Both the position numbers and the translations under genes were made by a program. From positions 1 through 61,312 of the forward strand of contig JAAFJE010000025.1 in NCBI GenBank assembly GCA_013298025.1: 61,312 nt of DNA. Direction: 5' to 3'. Numbering within the stretch: position 1 is the first letter of the stretch; the number at the start of each line of letters is the position of its first letter. Below the pieces are notes generated by a model. The model searched no databases, was not told the origin of the DNA, and saw nothing but the letters and a program-made list of their open reading frames with translations. Shown here piece by piece: positions 7,482 to 17,293 of this stretch. Source of the stretch: Cytophagales bacterium. Its GTDB lineage: Bacteria > Bacteroidota > Bacteroidia > Cytophagales > Spirosomataceae.

Positions 7482-8792
7482 ATGAAAACTAAAACACAAA
7501 GAAAAAATAAAGTCAACATTGTTACCTTGGGTTGTAGCAAAAATTTGGTTGACTCCGAAATGATTTATACGCAACTCAAAGGCAACGGCATGAACGTGAC
7601 GCATGAGTCGGCCAAAGACGATGCCAACATCGTAATTGTAAACACTTGTGGCTTTATCGACAACGCCAAACAAGAATCGGTTGATACCATTTTGCGTTAT
7701 GCCGATGCCAAAGAAGCGGGCTTGATAGATAAATTGTATGTGACGGGCTGTTTGTCGCATCGCTATAAAGACGATTTGGAAAAAGAAATTCCTATCGTCG
7801 ATGCCTTTTTTGGTACAAACGAATTGCCTCGTTTGCTCAAAACCCTCAAAGCCGATTACAAACACGAGCTTATCGGCGAGCGTTTGCTGACTACGCCAGC
7901 CCATTATGCCTATCTGAAAATTGCCGAAGGCTGCGACCGCCCTTGCTCCTTTTGTGCCATTCCGTTGATGCGTGGCGGACATATCTCTCGCCCGATTGAA
8001 GACTTGCTTATCGAAGCCAAATCTTTGGCCAAAAGAGGCACAAAAGAATTGATTCTGATTGCCCAAGATTTGACTTACTACGGACTAGACATTTACAAAA
8101 AACGCAATTTATCAGACCTCCTCGAACGTCTTGCCGACATTGAGGGCATTGACTGGATTCGTTTGCAATACGCTTATCCGGCAGGTTTTCCGATGGACGT
8201 GCTAGATGTAATGGCGGCTCGCCCTAATATTTGCAACTATTTGGATATGCCTTTACAAACGGGTTCGACGGCGATTTTGAAGAAGATGCGTCGAGGTATT
8301 ACCCGTGAAAAAACCGAAGAGTTGATTACGGCTATCAGAGAAAAAGTACCCGATATAGCTTTACGCACCACGTTGATTGCCGGACACCCCGGCGAAACCG
8401 AAGAAGATTTTGAAGAAACCTATCGTTTTGTAGAAAAAATGCGTTTCGACCGTCTGGGAGTATTTACCTATTCGCACGAAGAAAATACGCATTCTTTCTC
8501 TTTTGAAGACGACGTACCAGCCGAAGTAAAACAAGAACGTGCCGACGAAATCATGGCTTTACAGCAAGAAATTTCTTTAGAACTCAACCAAGCTAAAGTT
8601 GGAAATACCTACAAAGTATTGTTTGATAGAAAAGAAGGTGGCTATTTTATTGGCAGAACAGCATTTGATTCGCCAGAAGTGGACAACGAGGTATTAGTAC
8701 CTGCTTCGCAATATGTGCGTTTGGGCGATTTTGCAGACGTAAAAATTACTTCGGCAGAAGAGTTTGACTTGTACGGAGAAGTTGTTGTTTAG
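7482..8792 (+). CDS. rimO: Ribosomal protein uS12 methylthiotransferase RimO
   Basis: A radical-SAM methylthiotransferase of 436 residues that thiomethylates the conserved aspartate of ribosomal protein S12. The UPF0004 domain has C18 (VTLGCSKN), C56 (NTCGF) and a third cysteine in VTGCLSHRY, which bind the auxiliary cluster. The radical-SAM cluster motif is CDRPCSFC (C151, C155, C158). A TRAM domain ends the protein (GNTYKVLFDRKEGGYFIGR). The ATG at 7482 is used; the frame stays open to a TTG at 7455, which lies close to the putative promoter. Confidence 0.94.
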   Translation: MKTKTQRKNKVNIVTLGCSKNLVDSEMIYTQLKGNGMNVTHESAKDDANIVIVNTCGFIDNAKQESVDTILRYADAKEAGLIDKLYVTGCLSHRYKDDLEKEIPIVDAFFGTNELPRLLKTLKADYKHELIGERLLTTPAHYAYLKIAEGCDRPCSFCAIPLMRGGHISRPIEDLLIEAKSLAKRGTKELILIAQDLTYYGLDIYKKRNLSDLLERLADIEGIDWIRLQYAYPAGFPMDVLDVMAARPNICNYLDMPLQTGSTAILKKMRRGITREKTEELITAIREKVPDIALRTTLIAGHPGETEEDFEETYRFVEKMRFDRLGVFTYSHEENTHSFSFEDDVPAEVKQERADEIMALQQEISLELNQAKVGNTYKVLFDRKEGGYFIGRTAFDSPEVDNEVLVPASQYVRLGDFADVKITSAEEFDLYGEVVV

Positions 8793-8925
8793 AATAAACT
8801 GAACGGGAAAACTGAGAAGTTACTATATAAACGAGCGTAGTGTATAAAAAGTTTCATGATTGAAAAATTGTTAAATTATTTTTCAAAAAATATACGGTTT
8901 TTTTCACTAATGCCAAAAAACACAG

Positions 8926-8954
8926 AAAGCAGGCATTTTTCTGATGCCTGCTTT
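8926..8954. terminator. Bidirectional terminator hairpin between rimO and uvrA paralog
   Basis: AAAGCAGGCA (8926-8935) pairs with TGCCTGCTTT (8945-8954) around a 9-nt loop, with T-rich sequence after the right arm and A-rich sequence before the left arm. It separates two convergent genes. Confidence 0.75.
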
Positions 8955-8990
8955 TGTTTTTCACGATTAAAACATTGGGTAAAATGGACT

Positions 8991-11867
8991 TTACGCTTTA
9001 AGATGTTGTCGTAAAAATTGAGCCGTATAGCCTTCGGCTTGCTGTACCATTGCTTCGGGTGTACCTGCAAAGCTGAGATAACCGCCTTTTTCGCCTCCTT
9101 CGGGGCCAAGGTCGATGATGTAATCAGCCGATTTGATAACCTCTAAATTGTGTTCGATAATAATGACGGTATCGCCCTGCTCAACTAAAGCATTGATGGC
9201 TTTCAAGAGTTTTTTTATGTCGTGAAAATGTAAACCTGTGGTGGGTTCGTCAAAAATAAAGAGCGTTTTGCCTTTATTTCCATTGCCTTTCCCAAGGAAA
9301 CTAGCCAGTTTTACCCGTTGTGCTTCTCCGCCTGAAAGAGAATTGGACGACTGCCCAAGTTTGACATAGCCCAAGCCTACTTCTTGCAAAGGCAATAGTT
9401 TAGCCGCTATTTTGGGTTCTTCTTTATTAAAAAAAGCAATCGCCTCGTCAATGGTCATATCAAGTAATTCGGCGATGTCTTTTTCCTGAAATTTAATATC
9501 TAAAATCTCTTGCTTAAAACGTTTGCCTCCGCACGATTCGCATTTGAGTCGTACATCGGCCATGAATTGCATTTCTATGGTTACTTCGCCTTCACCCTGA
9601 CAAGTTTCGCAGCGACCGCCTTCTACATTGAACGAGAACGACGCTGGTTTATAGCCTCGACTTTTGGCAATGGGCTGTTCGGAATAAAGCAAACGAATGG
9701 GGTCATAGGCTTTGATATAGGTGACAGGATTGGAACGAGAAGATTTACCAATAGGATTTTGGTCAATCATTTCTACCGCTTCTATTTGCTTCAAACTTCC
9801 GCCTAGTTCTCTGAATCTCCCCATATCTTCGGTAAAAGCATCTAAGTGTCGCCCTAAAGCAGGGTACAAAACTTTACGGATAAGCGTCGATTTGCCCGAA
9901 CCACTTACGCCTGTTACGACGGTCAACACACCCAAAGGAATACTGACATCTATGTCTTTGAGGTTGTTTTCTTCAACGCCTTTTAGTTCGATGAAAGACG
10001 TAGCTTTGCGTCTGAATGTAGGCACAGCTATGCGGTCTCGGCCTGTCAAAAACTGAATCGTATGGCTAGGATGTTGGGCAGGCGTGGCGGCTACATCCTC
10101 GAAATTTCCTTGAAAAACAACTTCACCGCCGTGGTTGCCCGCTTCGGGGCCAATATCAATGATTTCGTCGGCCGCACGCATCACTTCTTCTTCGTGTTCG
10201 ACAACAATCACGGTATTGCCCAAATCTCGTAAAGAAGCCAAGACCGATACCAAACGCTGGGTATCTCTGGGATGCAGTCCAATAGATGGCTCATCGAGAA
10301 TGTACATCGAACCCACCAAGGCACTACCCAAAGAAGTAGCTAATTTAATGCGTTGAAATTCGCCTCCCGAAAGCGTAGAGGTCAACCGATTGAGTGTGAG
10401 GTAGCCCAAACCTACTTTAGTCATAAATGTTAAACGGCTACTTATTTCTTGCACAATTCTCTTGGCTACCGTCATTTGATGCGGTTCGAGTGATAAATCG
10501 GCGAAAAAGGTCGTCAAATCACTGATGGGCATTAGCACCAAGTCGATGATAGATTTCCCCTGAATTTTTACATACCCTGCATCTTGGCGTAAACGAGAGC
10601 CTTGGCATTCGGGACAAGTGGTGCGTCCTCGGTAGCGTGACAGTAGCACTCGGTATTGAATTTTATGCGTTTCGGTTTCGAGCATTTCAAAAAAAGCATT
10701 CAAGCCTTGAAAGTACTCGTTGCCTGTCCATAAGATTGCTTGTTGCTCGGCTGTCAAATCTTTATAAGAGCGGTGAATCGGAAAGTCGAATTTGATACCA
10801 TTGCGGAGTAAAGGCACGAGCCATTCGCTCATTTTTTCGCTTCGCCAAGGAGCAATCGCTCCTTCATACACCGAAAGATGTTTTTCAGGAAAAATCAATT
10901 CGTGGCTCAAGCCCAAGATTTTCCCAAAACCATCGCAACGCTTGCAAGCCCCATAAGGGTTATTGAAGCTGAAAAGATTTAAGGACGGTTCTTCAAAAGT
11001 AATCCCATCGGCTTCAAATTTATCTGAAAAAGTATAGCTTTTATCGCCTACAATTTGAACGAAACACGTGCCATTGCCTTCAAAAAAAGCCGTTTGCACC
11101 GAGTCGGATGCCCTGAATTGGGTTTCTTCGTCGGCTTGTCCGTCGGGGTCTTTTTTGATAGCCAAACGGTCAATCAAAATTTTATAGTTTTGTTGCTCAG
11201 GCTTGAATGGAGGCAATGCTTCAAGTGCCGAAGGGTTTTCTAGGAGTTCTTCTAAAAATACCGTTTCTTCTTCTACCACAATACGGGTAAAGCCTTTTTG
11301 CATCAAAATCTTTAACTCGTCGAGGAGGCTTCGTTGGTCTTTGAGCAACAAAGGGGCTAAAACCAATACCCGTTGATTTTCGTTGTGACTAAAAAGCCAA
11401 TCTACCACATCGCTTACGGCATCTTTTTTGACAATACTGCCCGAAACAGGCGAATACGTTGTGCCCACACGGGCGTAGAGTAATTTGAGGTAATCGTAAA
11501 TTTCGGTGGTTGTGCCTACGGTTGAGCGAGGGTTTTTGCTGCTTACTTTTTGTTCGATGGCAATGGCTGGCGAAATACCTTTGATATAATCGACATCGGG
11601 TTTTTCCATTCGGCCTAAGAATTGTCGGGCATACGAACTGAGGCTTTCTACGTACATCCGTTGCCCTTCGGCAAAAAGCGTATCGAAGGCCAACGACGAT
11701 TTGCCCGAACCCGATAAGCCCGTTACCACCACCAGCTTATTGCGAGGAATGGCTACATCAATATTTTTAAGGTTGTTGACTCTTGCACCTTTGATGATAA
11801 TGTATTGTTTCGGGTCGAGGTTGGCGACCGACGTATCGTTTGGAATGCTTGCTTGCGGGTTGTTCAT
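8991..11867 (-). CDS. UvrA paralog (divergent, Bacteroidota type)
   Basis: A 958-residue UvrA-like ABC ATPase that recognises bulky DNA lesions with UvrB. Both Walker A motifs are present ([23 protein letters not shown]), as are both signature motifs ([24 protein letters not shown]) and the zinc module [13 protein letters not shown] with CESCGGKRF. The first zinc module keeps only its second half (CKRCDGFG). [17 protein letters not shown] differs from the [19 protein letters not shown] of standard UvrA, marking this as the second paralog common in this phylum. The ATG at 11867 is chosen. The frame runs to 11924, but a TAACTTTG -7-like element (minus strand, 11922-11929) overlaps that longer start. 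Confidence 0.93.
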   Translation of the reverse strand: MNNPQASIPNDTSVANLDPKQYIIIKGARVNNLKNIDVAIPRNKLVVVTGLSGSGKSSLAFDTLFAEGQRMYVESLSSYARQFLGRMEKPDVDYIKGISPAIAIEQKVSSKNPRSTVGTTTEIYDYLKLLYARVGTTYSPVSGSIVKKDAVSDVVDWLFSHNENQRVLVLAPLLLKDQRSLLDELKILMQKGFTRIVVEEETVFLEELLENPSALEALPPFKPEQQNYKILIDRLAIKKDPDGQADEETQFRASDSVQTAFFEGNGTCFVQIVGDKSYTFSDKFEADGITFEEPSLNLFSFNNPYGACKRCDGFGKILGLSHELIFPEKHLSVYEGAIAPWRSEKMSEWLVPLLRNGIKFDFPIHRSYKDLTAEQQAILWTGNEYFQGLNAFFEMLETETHKIQYRVLLSRYRGRTTCPECQGSRLRQDAGYVKIQGKSIIDLVLMPISDLTTFFADLSLEPHQMTVAKRIVQEISSRLTFMTKVGLGYLTLNRLTSTLSGGEFQRIKLATSLGSALVGSMYILDEPSIGLHPRDTQRLVSVLASLRDLGNTVIVVEHEEEVMRAADEIIDIGPEAGNHGGEVVFQGNFEDVAATPAQHPSHTIQFLTGRDRIAVPTFRRKATSFIELKGVEENNLKDIDVSIPLGVLTVVTGVSGSGKSTLIRKVLYPALGRHLDAFTEDMGRFRELGGSLKQIEAVEMIDQNPIGKSSRSNPVTYIKAYDPIRLLYSEQPIAKSRGYKPASFSFNVEGGRCETCQGEGEVTIEMQFMADVRLKCESCGGKRFKQEILDIKFQEKDIAELLDMTIDEAIAFFNKEEPKIAAKLLPLQEVGLGYVKLGQSSNSLSGGEAQRVKLASFLGKGNGNKGKTLFIFDEPTTGLHFHDIKKLLKAINALVEQGDTVIIIEHNLEVIKSADYIIDLGPEGGEKGGYLSFAGTPEAMVQQAEGYTAQFLRQHLKA

Positions 11868-12069
11868 GCAGTTGCGTACAATTGGTAATGCTTGATTTAA
11901 GCTTATGTATATTAGCTTTCTCAAAGTTAGACAAAAATATACACAAGATTGTTTTGTTGTGAAGTAAGAAACTCTACAAAGTTTACGTTAATTTAGGGCT
12001 TGCTTAGTTGATAAGCGTATTTCGTTCTATTTGGTATTGGTCTAAACTACCACGAAATTTACAAAAAAC

Positions 12070-12645
12070 ATGAAAAAAATACTTTTTATTTTCTTTCTAT
12101 TGTCTGCGTTTGTTGTATCGGAAAGCTACGCACAAGACCCTGTAGTAATTAAGCAAGAGGGCGCTACTGGCGACCTCGATTCGGAAGAAGAACCCGATGT
12201 AAAAGATTTGACGTTTAGAGAACGCCTCAAATTTGGGGGAGGTATCGGAGGGCTTCAATTTGGCAACCCAACGGTTATTAGTGTGTCGCCTATGGCGGGC
12301 TATTTATTGACCAACAACTCTACCATTGGCTTGGCAGTTGATTACCAATACACCAAATACAGAAACTATGATGCCACCAATTTGTACGGCCCCAGAATTT
12401 TTGCCCAGTATCGCCTTCGTCCTTTAGAGTCGATTTTGTCGAAAGCCTTTGCACAGGCCGAAGTACAGCAATATTATGGCTCGGCAGGAGGCTATTCTTT
12501 TAGCTATGACCCACAGTTTTTGGCAGGGATTGGGATTGGTTATGGCGGTTTTCAACTAACAGCTTTGTATAATTTGTCTTACAACCAAGCTACCTCGCCT
12601 TATGGTAGTCCATTGGTATTGCGTATTGGCGGATTTTTCTTCTAA
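12070..12645 (+). CDS. Secreted outer-membrane beta-barrel-like protein
   Basis: This 191-residue protein has a cleavable signal peptide (MKKILFIFFLLSAFVV, cleaved near SYAQ at about residue 22), then an acidic linker, then alternating hydrophobic strands: LKFGGGIGGLQFG, VISVSPMAGYLLTNNSTIGL, AVDYQYTKY, GPRIFAQYRL. The C-terminus ends LVLRIGGFFF, and a terminal Phe is typical of barrels inserted by BamA. The family looks like small porin-fold proteins of unknown cargo. It stands alone and is followed by a strong terminator. Confidence 0.7.
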   Translation: MKKILFIFFLLSAFVVSESYAQDPVVIKQEGATGDLDSEEEPDVKDLTFRERLKFGGGIGGLQFGNPTVISVSPMAGYLLTNNSTIGLAVDYQYTKYRNYDATNLYGPRIFAQYRLRPLESILSKAFAQAEVQQYYGSAGGYSFSYDPQFLAGIGIGYGGFQLTALYNLSYNQATSPYGSPLVLRIGGFFF

Positions 12646-12667
12646 AACCAACGTACCTACCACAAAG

Positions 12668-12707
12668 CAATCGGGTGTTTGTAGCTGTAGCTGCAAACAC
12701 CCGATTG
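12668..12707 (+). terminator. Intrinsic terminator
   Basis: A perfect 14-bp stem: CAATCGGGTGTTTG (12668-12681) with CAAACACCCGATTG (12694-12707). TATTTTAT follows. It ends the transcript of the outer-membrane protein gene. Confidence 0.8.
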
Positions 12708-12847
12708 TATTTTATGACTAAGCTATTTTAAGGTAAAATTTTCGTTATATTTTTCTTATTTTTTCCTTGAAACCCTGCCTATTTTTCACTTAATTTACTA
12801 AAAATCATTGATAAATGCTAAGTAGATAATTTTAACGGTACTATTTT

Positions 12848-13135
12848 ATGAAATTATTTAACATTTCCTTTGTAGCTCTCAATGGTAGGCTACATTTGAG
12901 TCCTAAAATTGCATTGTTAGCATTGCTGATGGGTATCTTTTCGATAGCCTCATTAGGACAAACCAAACCAACTGCTACTAAACCCGTAAAAAAAGCAACG
13001 CCCGCCACAACTGTTGCCAAAACCAACGCCGCCAAGTCTAAATCTAAGAAAAAGAAGAAAAAAGTCGCTCCTGCCGCTACAGAAACCGAGCTAGACCCCA
13101 CACAGGTAAAAGTACCTTTGTACGAAAATCAGTAA
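12848..13135 (+). CDS. Small secreted lysine/alanine-rich protein
   Basis: A 95-residue protein with an N-terminal hydrophobic segment (about residues 19-37, ALLALLMGIFSIASLGQ) that looks like a late signal peptide cut after LGQ. It is followed by a low-complexity tail rich in Lys, Ala, Thr and Pro, including seven Lys in a row broken by one Ser, and ends DPTQVKVPLYENQ. No family is recognised. The positive tail could bind nucleic acid, phosphate or anionic envelope polymers (inference). The start could be later (an internal ATG precedes GIFSIAS), but the frame looks coding. Confidence 0.5.
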   Translation: MKLFNISFVALNGRLHLSPKIALLALLMGIFSIASLGQTKPTATKPVKKATPATTVAKTNAAKSKSKKKKKKVAPAATETELDPTQVKVPLYENQ

Positions 13136-13242
13136 ATTATTTCCATTAACCTTACTTGCTGAATAATCAATCTATTGCTGTATATTTTTATACAGCCCAG
13201 TATTTTTTTGCCTAAAATCAACCGTAGTAAACCCATAGAAAA

Positions 13243-14655
13243 ATGAACATGAAAAAAATGTTTGTCATGCTACTTTTGGCAGTAAGTAGTGTGTATGCCG
13301 TAAAGGCACAGGATGTAACAACAGCCCTCAAGTACTTGAAAATTGCCAATACGCTTAGAGAAGTAAAGCAGTTTGACCAGTCGGAAGAGTACCTCAACAA
13401 GTCGCTGTCTATTGTAAGAGGACGCAGCGAGTATTGGGAAGCGGCGGTGTATGAAAACTTGGGGTTTTTGTACCGTGACCAAGAGAATGTATTAGAGGCT
13501 TCTCGGAATTTTCAAAGAGCCATCGAAATTTATCGCAAACTCAAAATGAGCATGAGCGAGAAGGCTATCAGCCAGTTGCTCGATGGGCTAAAAGATACCG
13601 AAGAGTACTACGCTGGTATTGATGTTGGCTCGAAAGGCGTAAAACTGAGTATCATTGGCGTAACGGTTTCGTATAAAAAAGGCTTAACGTATTCGTTGAA
13701 AAAAAGCTTGTCTATCAATACCGAACCCAGTGCCTTAACTACCCAAGCCATCAGAGAAACAGCCCAAGCGGTGAAAGATTTGGCTGATACGGCTATTGTA
13801 CGCAACAATATTTTGAACGACCGCCTATTTATTGTGTTGAGTAGCGGACTCAAACAGGCGACCGACAAGCAAATGGGCAAAGAACAAGAATTGGTTGCGG
13901 CTATCAAAGATGCGTTGAAAAATCCAGAACAAAAGATTGATGTGATTTCTGCCGAAGACGAAGGCAAATACAGTGCCTTGTCGATGATTGCCCCAGAGCT
14001 ACACCTTTCTTCTACGGTAATGGACATCGGCGGAGGCAATATCAAAGGAGGCTATTTGTTCAACCGCAATACTTTCGAGTCGGTTAATTTTCCTTATGGA
14101 ACAAAGGCTTTTGTAAAAGTGGTAAAGAAAAAATTGCCTGATGCCAACCTCGAAGAATATACCCAAGGCGTAAATGTAGAAATCAAAGCTGTAGCAGACG
14201 AGCTTTCTACCGAAATGAACCGAAAAGTAGGTATCAAAAATCGGAAAAATGTATTCTTGCTGGGTGGCATTGTGTTTGTGATGAATGCGTTCTTGCATCC
14301 AGAGCGTGCTGCCATTATTGGTCGCCCAGTAGAAGTAAGCATTGATGATGTGCGTAAGTTCCGTCAGATGAGTGCTGCCAATTATGAAGAGTTGATTAAC
14401 CCTGATTTTTCTAAAATTACCGACCCTAAAATACGCCAAATGGCCGAGGAAGACGTAAAAACTATCACGACCAAAATCTACAACCAACAAGATATTATTG
14501 CTGGTGCTGCCTTGCTCGATGTGGTGGTAAAAGAACTCAACCGTGATGGTGCACAGAAACGTTTTTACTTCATCAAAGGTGGCGACGTAGCGTGGATTAG
14601 CGGCTATGTGTTTAAGCTTATTGCTGATGAATACCAAGTGAAGAAAGAATTGTAA
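13243..14655 (+). CDS. Exported TPR plus Ppx/GppA-like actin-fold protein
   Basis: A 470-residue protein with a signal peptide (MNMKKMFVMLLLAVSSVYAV, cleavage near VKAQ). Two or three TPR-like helical repeats follow (about residues 25-110; EEYLNKSLSIV, AAVYENLGFLYRDQ, ASRNFQRAIEIYRKL). From about residue 123 there is an actin-like ATPase fold: phosphate-1 loop YAGIDVGSKGVKLSIIG and phosphate-2 loop VMDIGGGNIKGGYLF, as in exopolyphosphatase/GppA proteins. Finding this fold behind an export signal is unusual because the periplasm lacks ATP; polyphosphate or a structural role are possible. The function is not known. An ATG at 13249 is an equally good start. Confidence 0.75.
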   Translation: MNMKKMFVMLLLAVSSVYAVKAQDVTTALKYLKIANTLREVKQFDQSEEYLNKSLSIVRGRSEYWEAAVYENLGFLYRDQENVLEASRNFQRAIEIYRKLKMSMSEKAISQLLDGLKDTEEYYAGIDVGSKGVKLSIIGVTVSYKKGLTYSLKKSLSINTEPSALTTQAIRETAQAVKDLADTAIVRNNILNDRLFIVLSSGLKQATDKQMGKEQELVAAIKDALKNPEQKIDVISAEDEGKYSALSMIAPELHLSSTVMDIGGGNIKGGYLFNRNTFESVNFPYGTKAFVKVVKKKLPDANLEEYTQGVNVEIKAVADELSTEMNRKVGIKNRKNVFLLGGIVFVMNAFLHPERAAIIGRPVEVSIDDVRKFRQMSAANYEELINPDFSKITDPKIRQMAEEDVKTITTKIYNQQDIIAGAALLDVVVKELNRDGAQKRFYFIKGGDVAWISGYVFKLIADEYQVKKEL

Positions 14656-14662
14656 AGAATTT

Positions 14663-14747
14663 GTGAGTTGTGAATTAGCGAGTTAAGTAGATTTTTTGTT
14701 TATGTTTTTCATTTTTTCAATCACTAATTGACTAATTCACAACTCAC
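14663..14747. repeat. 16-bp inverted repeat in intergenic region
   Basis: GTGAGTTGTGAATTAG (14663-14678) and CTAATTCACAACTCAC (14732-14747) are perfect inverted copies separated by 53 bp, which include CACTAATTGACTAATT. Related text (AATCACTAATTCACTCAACT) is found at about 35150-35170, so this may belong to a family of dispersed intergenic repeats. It lies between two convergent genes and could also act in termination. Confidence 0.5.
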
Positions 14748-14755
14748 TAAATTTA

Positions 14756-14776
14756 AGCCGTTGCACCGCAACGGCT
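14756..14776. repeat. REP-like GC-rich hairpin
   Basis: AGCCGTTGC (14756-14764), loop ACC, GCAACGGCT (14768-14776): a perfect 9-bp stem much richer in G+C than its surroundings, 6 bp from the 3' end of the GH16 gene. It looks like a REP-type palindrome or a terminator stem without a T-tail. Confidence 0.5.
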
Positions 14777-14782
14777 CTACGC

Positions 14783-15610
14783 TCAATTTCTATACCGATA
14801 CGCCCTTACAAAATCTATTTCCATGCGTTGCGGAAAAATGCTGTCGTCTATGCCCTTCAATCCTCCCCAGCCTCCTCCAACGGCAATATTGAGCAGCAAA
14901 TGAAATTTATGATTAAAAGGATAATCCTTCCAGCCTTTCCGTGGATTGAGGTACTCGAAATACAATTGGTCATCGACAAACATTTGAATGCCCTTTGGAG
15001 TCCAGTCGAGGCGATAGGTATGAAATTGGGTATTGAAATCGGGTAAAAATTTACTGGTAGTGGTAGGATTATCGCCTTTGATTTTCAATAAATTATAGGT
15101 GTGTACCGTCGCATGAACCATGCCCGGGTCGTAACCTACGTGTTCCATCAAGTCGATTTCGCCGTTTTGTGGCCAATTGTTGGGCCTGTATTTTTTTTCA
15201 GAAGAAAGCATCCAAATGGCAGGCCAAGTGCCTCTTCCTGTCGGAAGTTTCGCCCGTACTTCTATCCGACCATACATAAAATCTTGCTTATACTGGGTTG
15301 TCAATCGTGCCGAAGTATAATGATTTTCTTCAAAATCTTCTTTGTGGGCTTCAATCACCAACACGCCTCGTTCTACACGGGTATTTTTGAGGCGAAAAGC
15401 CGTATAATACTGGTGTTCGTTGTTGCCCCAGCCATGACCGCCTTGGGCATAATACCATTTTTGGGGGTCGGGCAAGCCTTCATATTGAAATTCGTCTTGC
15501 CAAAAAGGTGTGGCTTCAAAAACAGCCTTGGGTTTGTCGAGCGTAGTACAGGCGAACAGTTGACAAAGCATATAAACAAAAAGAATTGTACTTAGGTAAC
15601 GTGTGGGCAT
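14783..15610 (-). CDS. GH16 beta-glucanase lipoprotein
   Basis: This 275-residue lipoprotein (LFAC, lipidated C21) carries a glycoside hydrolase family 16 domain. The catalytic signature NGEIDLMEHVG is intact, with nucleophile E151, D153 and acid/base E156. The substrate-cleft motifs GRIEVRAKLPTGRGTWPAIWML and WDxDQLYFEY-like sequence (MFVDDQLYFEYLN) and the C-terminal MEIDFVRAYRY are typical of laminarinases (endo-beta-1,3-glucanases). It is probably surface or periplasmic, feeding on laminarin-like glucans. No SusC/SusD pair is close by, so it is not in a visible polysaccharide-utilisation locus. Confidence 0.92.
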   Translation of the reverse strand: MPTRYLSTILFVYMLCQLFACTTLDKPKAVFEATPFWQDEFQYEGLPDPQKWYYAQGGHGWGNNEHQYYTAFRLKNTRVERGVLVIEAHKEDFEENHYTSARLTTQYKQDFMYGRIEVRAKLPTGRGTWPAIWMLSSEKKYRPNNWPQNGEIDLMEHVGYDPGMVHATVHTYNLLKIKGDNPTTTSKFLPDFNTQFHTYRLDWTPKGIQMFVDDQLYFEYLNPRKGWKDYPFNHKFHLLLNIAVGGGWGGLKGIDDSIFPQRMEIDFVRAYRYRN

Positions 15611-15807
15611 AGGGTTATGGGCTATTGGTTGCTTTTACAAAACGTATGGTTCAAAAAAAATGTTTTCTCTTGCGAAAGGTTTTGCTTGGGTATTTTCAAA
15701 ATAACTTTCTGCTACTTGCTTGATTTAGACTTACACTTGGGTTAAATTTGATTTTAGCGAAGATACGTCAAAAGATTGTTTTCCATTCATTCACCCAAAC
15801 TAAAACC

Positions 15808-17238
15808 ATGAAAAAACTACTGTATGTATGCCTTTGCCTTTGGGGAGGCATTCCGTGTGCGATGGCACAACAAGAAATTACCCAAGAATTACAACAAAAA
15901 TACATCCAATACGCTGCGTTGTCAGATAAAATTTGGCAATGGGCAGAACCAGGGTATTTAGAAGATAAAACCGCCAACGCCCTGATAGAAGAACTGCAAG
16001 CGGCTGGTTTTCAGGTGAAAAAAGGTGTTGGTGAGATACAAACGGCTTTTGTGGCTACTTATGGCACGGGCTACCCCGTGATTGGTATTTTGGCAGAAAT
16101 GGATGCACTACCCGGCTTATCGCAAGAAGCCGTGCCTTTTAGAAAAGCCAAATTTATGAATGCTTATGGCCATGCTTGCGGACACAATCTGTTTGGTGTG
16201 GGTTCGGTTGCGGCAGCCATTGCCACCAAAAATTGGATGGCAAAAGCCCGTATCAAAGGAACTATCCGCCTGATTGGCACACCAGCCGAAGAAGGTGCTG
16301 GCGGTGGCAAAACCTATTTGGTGAAAGAGGGTGTTTTCAAAGATATTGATGCGGTGTTGCATTGGCACCCCGGCGACAACAACAACGCTAGTCCGAACTC
16401 GTCTTTGGCGTATCGGGTAGCTAATTTTAGCTTTTCGGGCTTGGCGGCTCATGCTTCGGCTAGTCCCGAAAAAGGTCGCTCGGCTTTAGATGCCGTTGAA
16501 GCCATGAACTATATGGTAAATTTGATGCGGGAACATATTTCTCCCGAAACACGTATTCATTATGTGATTAAAAACGGCGGACTAACCTCCAACATCGTAC
16601 CCGATTATGCGATGGTCGAATACACGATTCGTAATCCTACGGCACAGGGTTTAGAAGAAATTTGGCAACGCCTCCTCAAAACCGCAGAAGCGGCAGCTCA
16701 TGGCACAGAAACGAAAATGAGCTATGAAATTTTGGCAGGATTGTACAATTTACTACCCAATGATATTTTGGCAAAAGAAATGCAAAAAAGCCTTGAAAAA
16801 GTTGGGGGCGTGCCTTACACACCCGAAGAAATCGCTTTTGCCGAAAAGATTCGCCAGACGGTAAACGCCCAAACGCTTGCCCCCATCAGTTCGGCCCAAA
16901 CGGTGCGTCCTTATACCACGGGCTTGGCGTTTCCTGCTTCTACCGATGTAGGCGACGTGAGTTGGGTAACGCCTACGGCTGGGCTTTCTACAGCTACTTG
17001 GGTGCCAGGCGTGCCTGCCCATAGCTGGCAAGCGGTTGCTTGCAATGGCATGAGTATCGGGCATAAAGGCATGATGAACGCCGCCCAAACGATTGCCCTT
17101 ACGGCACAAAATTTGTTTAAATCGCCTAATTTGATTGAACAAGCCAAAGAAGAATTGTACCAAAGAAGAGAAACAAAAACATTTGAATATAAATCCTTGG
17201 CAGGCGATAGAAAGCCTCCATTAGATTATCGAAAATAA
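15808..17238 (+). CDS. Exported M20-family amidohydrolase (AbgB-like)
   Basis: A metal-dependent amidohydrolase of 476 residues with a signal peptide (MKKLLYVCLCLWGGIPCAMA, then QQE). The M20D motifs are in order: GILAEMDALPGLSQ, the metal site HACGHN (from residue 122), and TPAEEGAGGGKTYLVKEGVF with the catalytic Glu. A lid domain with FSFSGLAAHASASPEKGRSALDAVE follows. The closest family known to me is aminobenzoyl-glutamate hydrolase subunit B; the substrate of the exported form is unknown. The frame is open to 15748, but the ATG at 15808 gives the signal peptide. Confidence 0.9.
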   Translation: MKKLLYVCLCLWGGIPCAMAQQEITQELQQKYIQYAALSDKIWQWAEPGYLEDKTANALIEELQAAGFQVKKGVGEIQTAFVATYGTGYPVIGILAEMDALPGLSQEAVPFRKAKFMNAYGHACGHNLFGVGSVAAAIATKNWMAKARIKGTIRLIGTPAEEGAGGGKTYLVKEGVFKDIDAVLHWHPGDNNNASPNSSLAYRVANFSFSGLAAHASASPEKGRSALDAVEAMNYMVNLMREHISPETRIHYVIKNGGLTSNIVPDYAMVEYTIRNPTAQGLEEIWQRLLKTAEAAAHGTETKMSYEILAGLYNLLPNDILAKEMQKSLEKVGGVPYTPEEIAFAEKIRQTVNAQTLAPISSAQTVRPYTTGLAFPASTDVGDVSWVTPTAGLSTATWVPGVPAHSWQAVACNGMSIGHKGMMNAAQTIALTAQNLFKSPNLIEQAKEELYQRRETKTFEYKSLAGDRKPPLDYRK

Positions 17239-17247
17239 TTATTTTGG

Positions 17248-17271
17248 GGCTAAAGTCTTAGAACTTTAGCC
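17248..17271 (+). terminator. Terminator-like hairpin before uvrB
   Basis: GGCTAAAGT (17248-17256) pairs with ACTTTAGCC (17263-17271). It lies just after the amidohydrolase stop and is followed by TTCTAATTT, a weak T-tail, so it may attenuate read-through into uvrB. Confidence 0.55.
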
Positions 17272-17293
17272 TTCTAATTTAGCCAACAACCGT

